A program made the translations under genes and the position numbers. DNA of 64,000 nt from Nymphaea colorata (lineage: Eukaryota; Streptophyta; Magnoliopsida; Nymphaeales; Nymphaeaceae). Under the pieces are notes generated by a model. That model was not told where the DNA came from, searched no databases, and was given only the letters and a program-made list of their open reading frames with translations. Shown here piece after piece: positions 61,250-64,000 of this stretch. The stretch covers positions 6,974,334 through 7,038,333 of the forward strand of contig NC_045147.1 of assembly GCF_008831285.2 (NCBI RefSeq), given 5' to 3'. Every line of letters starts with the position of its first letter. Positions within the stretch are counted from its first letter, which is position 1.

Positions 61250-63998
61250 TCCTACCCTCCTAAAAAGAAAATTTCGTCCTCGAAATTTAGCTCATACCTC
61301 AGTGCAAGAACAAGTGTGGATATTGCTTCCGCATGTCCTCCTAATGCTCCCATGTACTCTCCTTCAACCCATGGTACTGCCATTCCCCTTTCACTAAAGG
61401 AATCCTCTTAGTGCGAAGCACTTGCTCTCGATGATCCACAATTCTAATGGGCTGTTCTTCCATTGTCAAATCATCTTGTACTAGAATACCTTGAAAATCA
61501 ATCACATGTGTCGGATCAGGTACGTATTTTCAAAGCATGGAAACATGGAAAACGTCATGAACATGACTCAAGTCAGGTGGTAGTGCCAATCTGTATGCCA
61601 CTACTCCAATCTTCTCTAATATCTCAAAAGGTCCTACGAACCTCGGGCTCAATTTTCCCTTCGCACCAAAGTGAAAAACACCCTTAATAGGAGAAATCTT
61701 TATAAACACATGATCACCCACCTCAAAAGCCAATTCTCTACGACGAATGTCAACATAACTTTTTTGTCTACTCTGAGCAGTTAACAACTTCTTTCTTATC
61801 AATTCCACTTGGTCGGTGTAGTGTTGCAATACTAAAGGGTTTTCGATCTTGCCATCACCTAAATCGGTCCAACAAGCTGGAGATCTACACGGCCTTCCAT
61901 ACAAAGCCTCAAATGGTGCCATCCCAATACTAGAGTGGTAACTGTTATTATAAGCAAATTCTGCCAGTTTCACATGTTTGTCCCATTCTCCTTTCCACTC
62001 TAAGACACATGCATGCAACATGTCTTCTAACGTCTGAATAGTCCTCTCTGATTGCCCATCAGTTTGGGGATGGAATGCTGTGCTCATCTTAAGCTTGGTA
62101 CCCAAAGCCCTCTGTAATTGCCCCCAAAACCTAAAGGTAAAACGCGGATCTCGATCTGAAATGATAGACTTTGGCACTCCATGCAATCTCACTATCTCGC
62201 CAATATACAACTCTGCGAGACTTTCCAATGATTGACTGGTTCTAATTGGCAGAAAGTGAGCAGACTTCGTAAGTCGATCAACAATCACCCATATGGCATT
62301 CTGTTGTCTTTTGGTACAAGGCAACCCAACCACAAAATCCATCGTAATGTCTTCCCATTTCCACACTGAAATATCGATTCTTTGCAACAAGCCTCCTAGC
62401 TGCTGATGCTCTGCTTTTACCTGTTGGCAAACTAAGCACTTTGCCACATATTCTGCAATTTCACGCTTCATTCCAGGCCACCAAAAATTTCTTCTCATAT
62501 CTTGAAACATCTTTGTACTGCCAGGGTGAATAGAAAACTTAGATTTGTGAGCTTCATCAAGCAACAGACGCTTCACCCCTTCATCTCTAGGAACCCATAA
62601 TCTCTGCCGAAACCGCAATGACCCATCTTCATCTTGATGCCAAAGAGAATCTGTCTTCTTGCTTTCTTCCATGTTTTTAGCAAACTCTGGATCTTCTTTT
62701 TGTTTCATTACAAGTTCTTCCATCAAAGGATGCCGAATCAAGGCCGTCATCATTGCCTTGTGCTCATCACAAATGTAAGGCTGCCAAGCTATCACATCTT
62801 GCAATAATGTCCAAGAACGAGTCAACATACTGCACATTGTCGCCTTGGCATGCCTGCTCAACGCATCTGCCACCACATTCGCCTTGTCTGGATGATACGA
62901 TATGGTGAAATCATAATCCTTTAAATATTCGATCCATCTTCTTTGCCTCAAGTTGAGATCCCTTTGCGAGGATATATACTTCAAGGACTTGTGATCTGTA
63001 AACACTTCAAATGTTGCACCATAGAGATAGTGTCTCCACATCTTCAATGCGAACACAACTACTCCCAACTCCAAATCATGAGTGGGATAGTGTTGCTCAT
63101 GGGCCTTCAACTGCCTTGATGCATAAGCCACTACACGGCCATGCTGCATCAACACACAACCATATCCGATCCCTGAAGCATCAGTATACACCACAAAACT
63201 AGAATGACCTGATGGAAGCGTCAAAATAGGGACAATAGTAAGCTTGACCTTCAGAGTTTGAAAACTCTTCTCACACTCTTCATTCCTCACAAACTTCACT
63301 CCTTTTCTCAATAGCTTAGTCATGGGCGTAGCTATTTTCGAAAAGTCTTGTATGAACCTGCGATAGTATCCTGCCAATCCCAAAAAGCTTCTAACCTCAG
63401 TTACACTGCAAGGTGTCCTCCAGTCCTGAACAGCTGACACCTTAGCCGGATCGACGGATACTCCATCCTTCGAGATCACATGACCCAGAAAGTTTACCTT
63501 CTCCTTCTCTAACCAAAATTCACATTTTGAGTATTTGACATAAAGCTTATGCTTGCGCAAAAGACCCAACACACTTCTCAAGTGGTCTCTGTGCTCTGCT
63601 TCACTCTCTGAGTACACCAAAATATCATCAACAAACACAATAACAAAACGATCCAAGAACTCTTGGAAAACCCGATTCATGAGGTCCATGAACGCTGCGG
63701 GAGCATTAGTCAACCCAAAAGGCATGACCCTGAATTCATAATGTCCATACCTGGTTCAAAAAGCAGTCTTAGAAACATCTTCCTCCCGTATCAATAGTTG
63801 ATGGTAGCCTGTCCTCAGATCGATCTTAGAGAAAACCTTTGCATTCTTAAGCTGATCAAACAAGTCTTCAATTCTTGGAAGCGGATATTTATTCTTGATG
63901 GTGACTTGATTCAATATACGATAATCTATACACAAGCGCATAGTCCCATCTTTCTTTTTCACAAACAATACAGGTGCTCCCCAAGGAGACACACTAGG
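61250..63998 (-). pseudogene. Ty3/gypsy pol (RT, RNase H, integrase, chromodomain remnant), partial
   Basis: The minus-strand frame runs off the right edge. From the edge: [22 protein letters not shown] and DLRTGYHQL; an in-frame TGA after VSKTAF (near 63752); [17 protein letters not shown] and FVDDILVYS; RNase [18 protein letters not shown]; the integrase finger HKSKF...CLVCQQ; the core DFVVGLP, SDRDPRF and [11 protein letters not shown]; then [24 protein letters not shown] and [10 protein letters not shown]. Another TGA follows at 61530, and the rest (RIPLVKGEWQYHG, ESTWEH) resembles a chromodomain tail with a further TAG. Otherwise it is open over 731 codons, so it is fairly young but inactive. 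Confidence 0.92.
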
Positions 63999-64000
63999 TC

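Noticed and set aside
60728-61397. Several frames of 66-133 residues on both strands
   Set aside because: They lie in the purine-rich part of the gypsy LTR and its pol junction. Composition explains their openness, and they read as Ser/Leu/Phe or Arg-rich repeats.

Overview
The window is nuclear DNA of a flowering plant. It shows GT-AG introns inside a two-domain plant DJ-1 gene, LTR retrotransposons primed by initiator-Met tRNA, hAT transposons with 8-bp target duplications, and a captured plant UDP-glycosyltransferase fragment. I cannot name the species. No bacterial operon, CRISPR array, tRNA or rRNA gene was seen.

The only host gene I can assemble fully is a DJ-1/PfpI-family gene on the minus strand. 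It has eight coding exons between 32771 and 891, all joined in phase 0, encoding about 440 residues: a putative transit peptide, two DJ-1 domains and a linker exon. Two of its introns are very large, intron 3 at 12.1 kb and intron 4 at 13.3 kb, because of nested transposons. Intron 5 (3.1 kb) carries two small hAT-type elements.

Intron 4 holds an 11.6-kb hAT relic (6219-17842, duplication catagatt) with a decayed BED/DUF659 transposase. It is split by a 309-bp MITE and by a mosaic of at least four Ty1/copia pieces. Intron 3 holds a decayed Ty3/gypsy gag-protease relic. That relic is split by a copia element (20564-30386, duplication agtaa), which is in turn split by a much younger copia element (23752-28979, duplication acctg) whose two LTRs differ by one base.

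Upstream of the gene, 32.9-36 kb holds a repeat-rich possible TIR element, microsatellites and unrecognised sequence. A second 8.4-kb hAT relic (35942-44367) follows. It has a frameshifted BED/RICESLEEPER-type transposase and contains a 1.33-kb hAT-like element (39045-40374, perfect duplication atgctaat) that carries a UDP-glycosyltransferase fragment with a complete 44-residue PSPG box.

The right third holds a heavily decayed gypsy pol (about 44.4-47.1 kb), a four-copy tandem array with a roughly 1.75-kb unit (49.76-56.41 kb) containing roughly 95-bp subrepeats, and the 3' part of a minus-strand Ty3/gypsy element with an apparent 3-kb LTR (58231-61249). The pol of that element runs off the right edge. 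No previously undescribed system is proven. The best leads are the gene-capturing hAT element, the macro-tandem array, and a housekeeping-type gene that keeps its exon structure across two introns of more than 12 kb.
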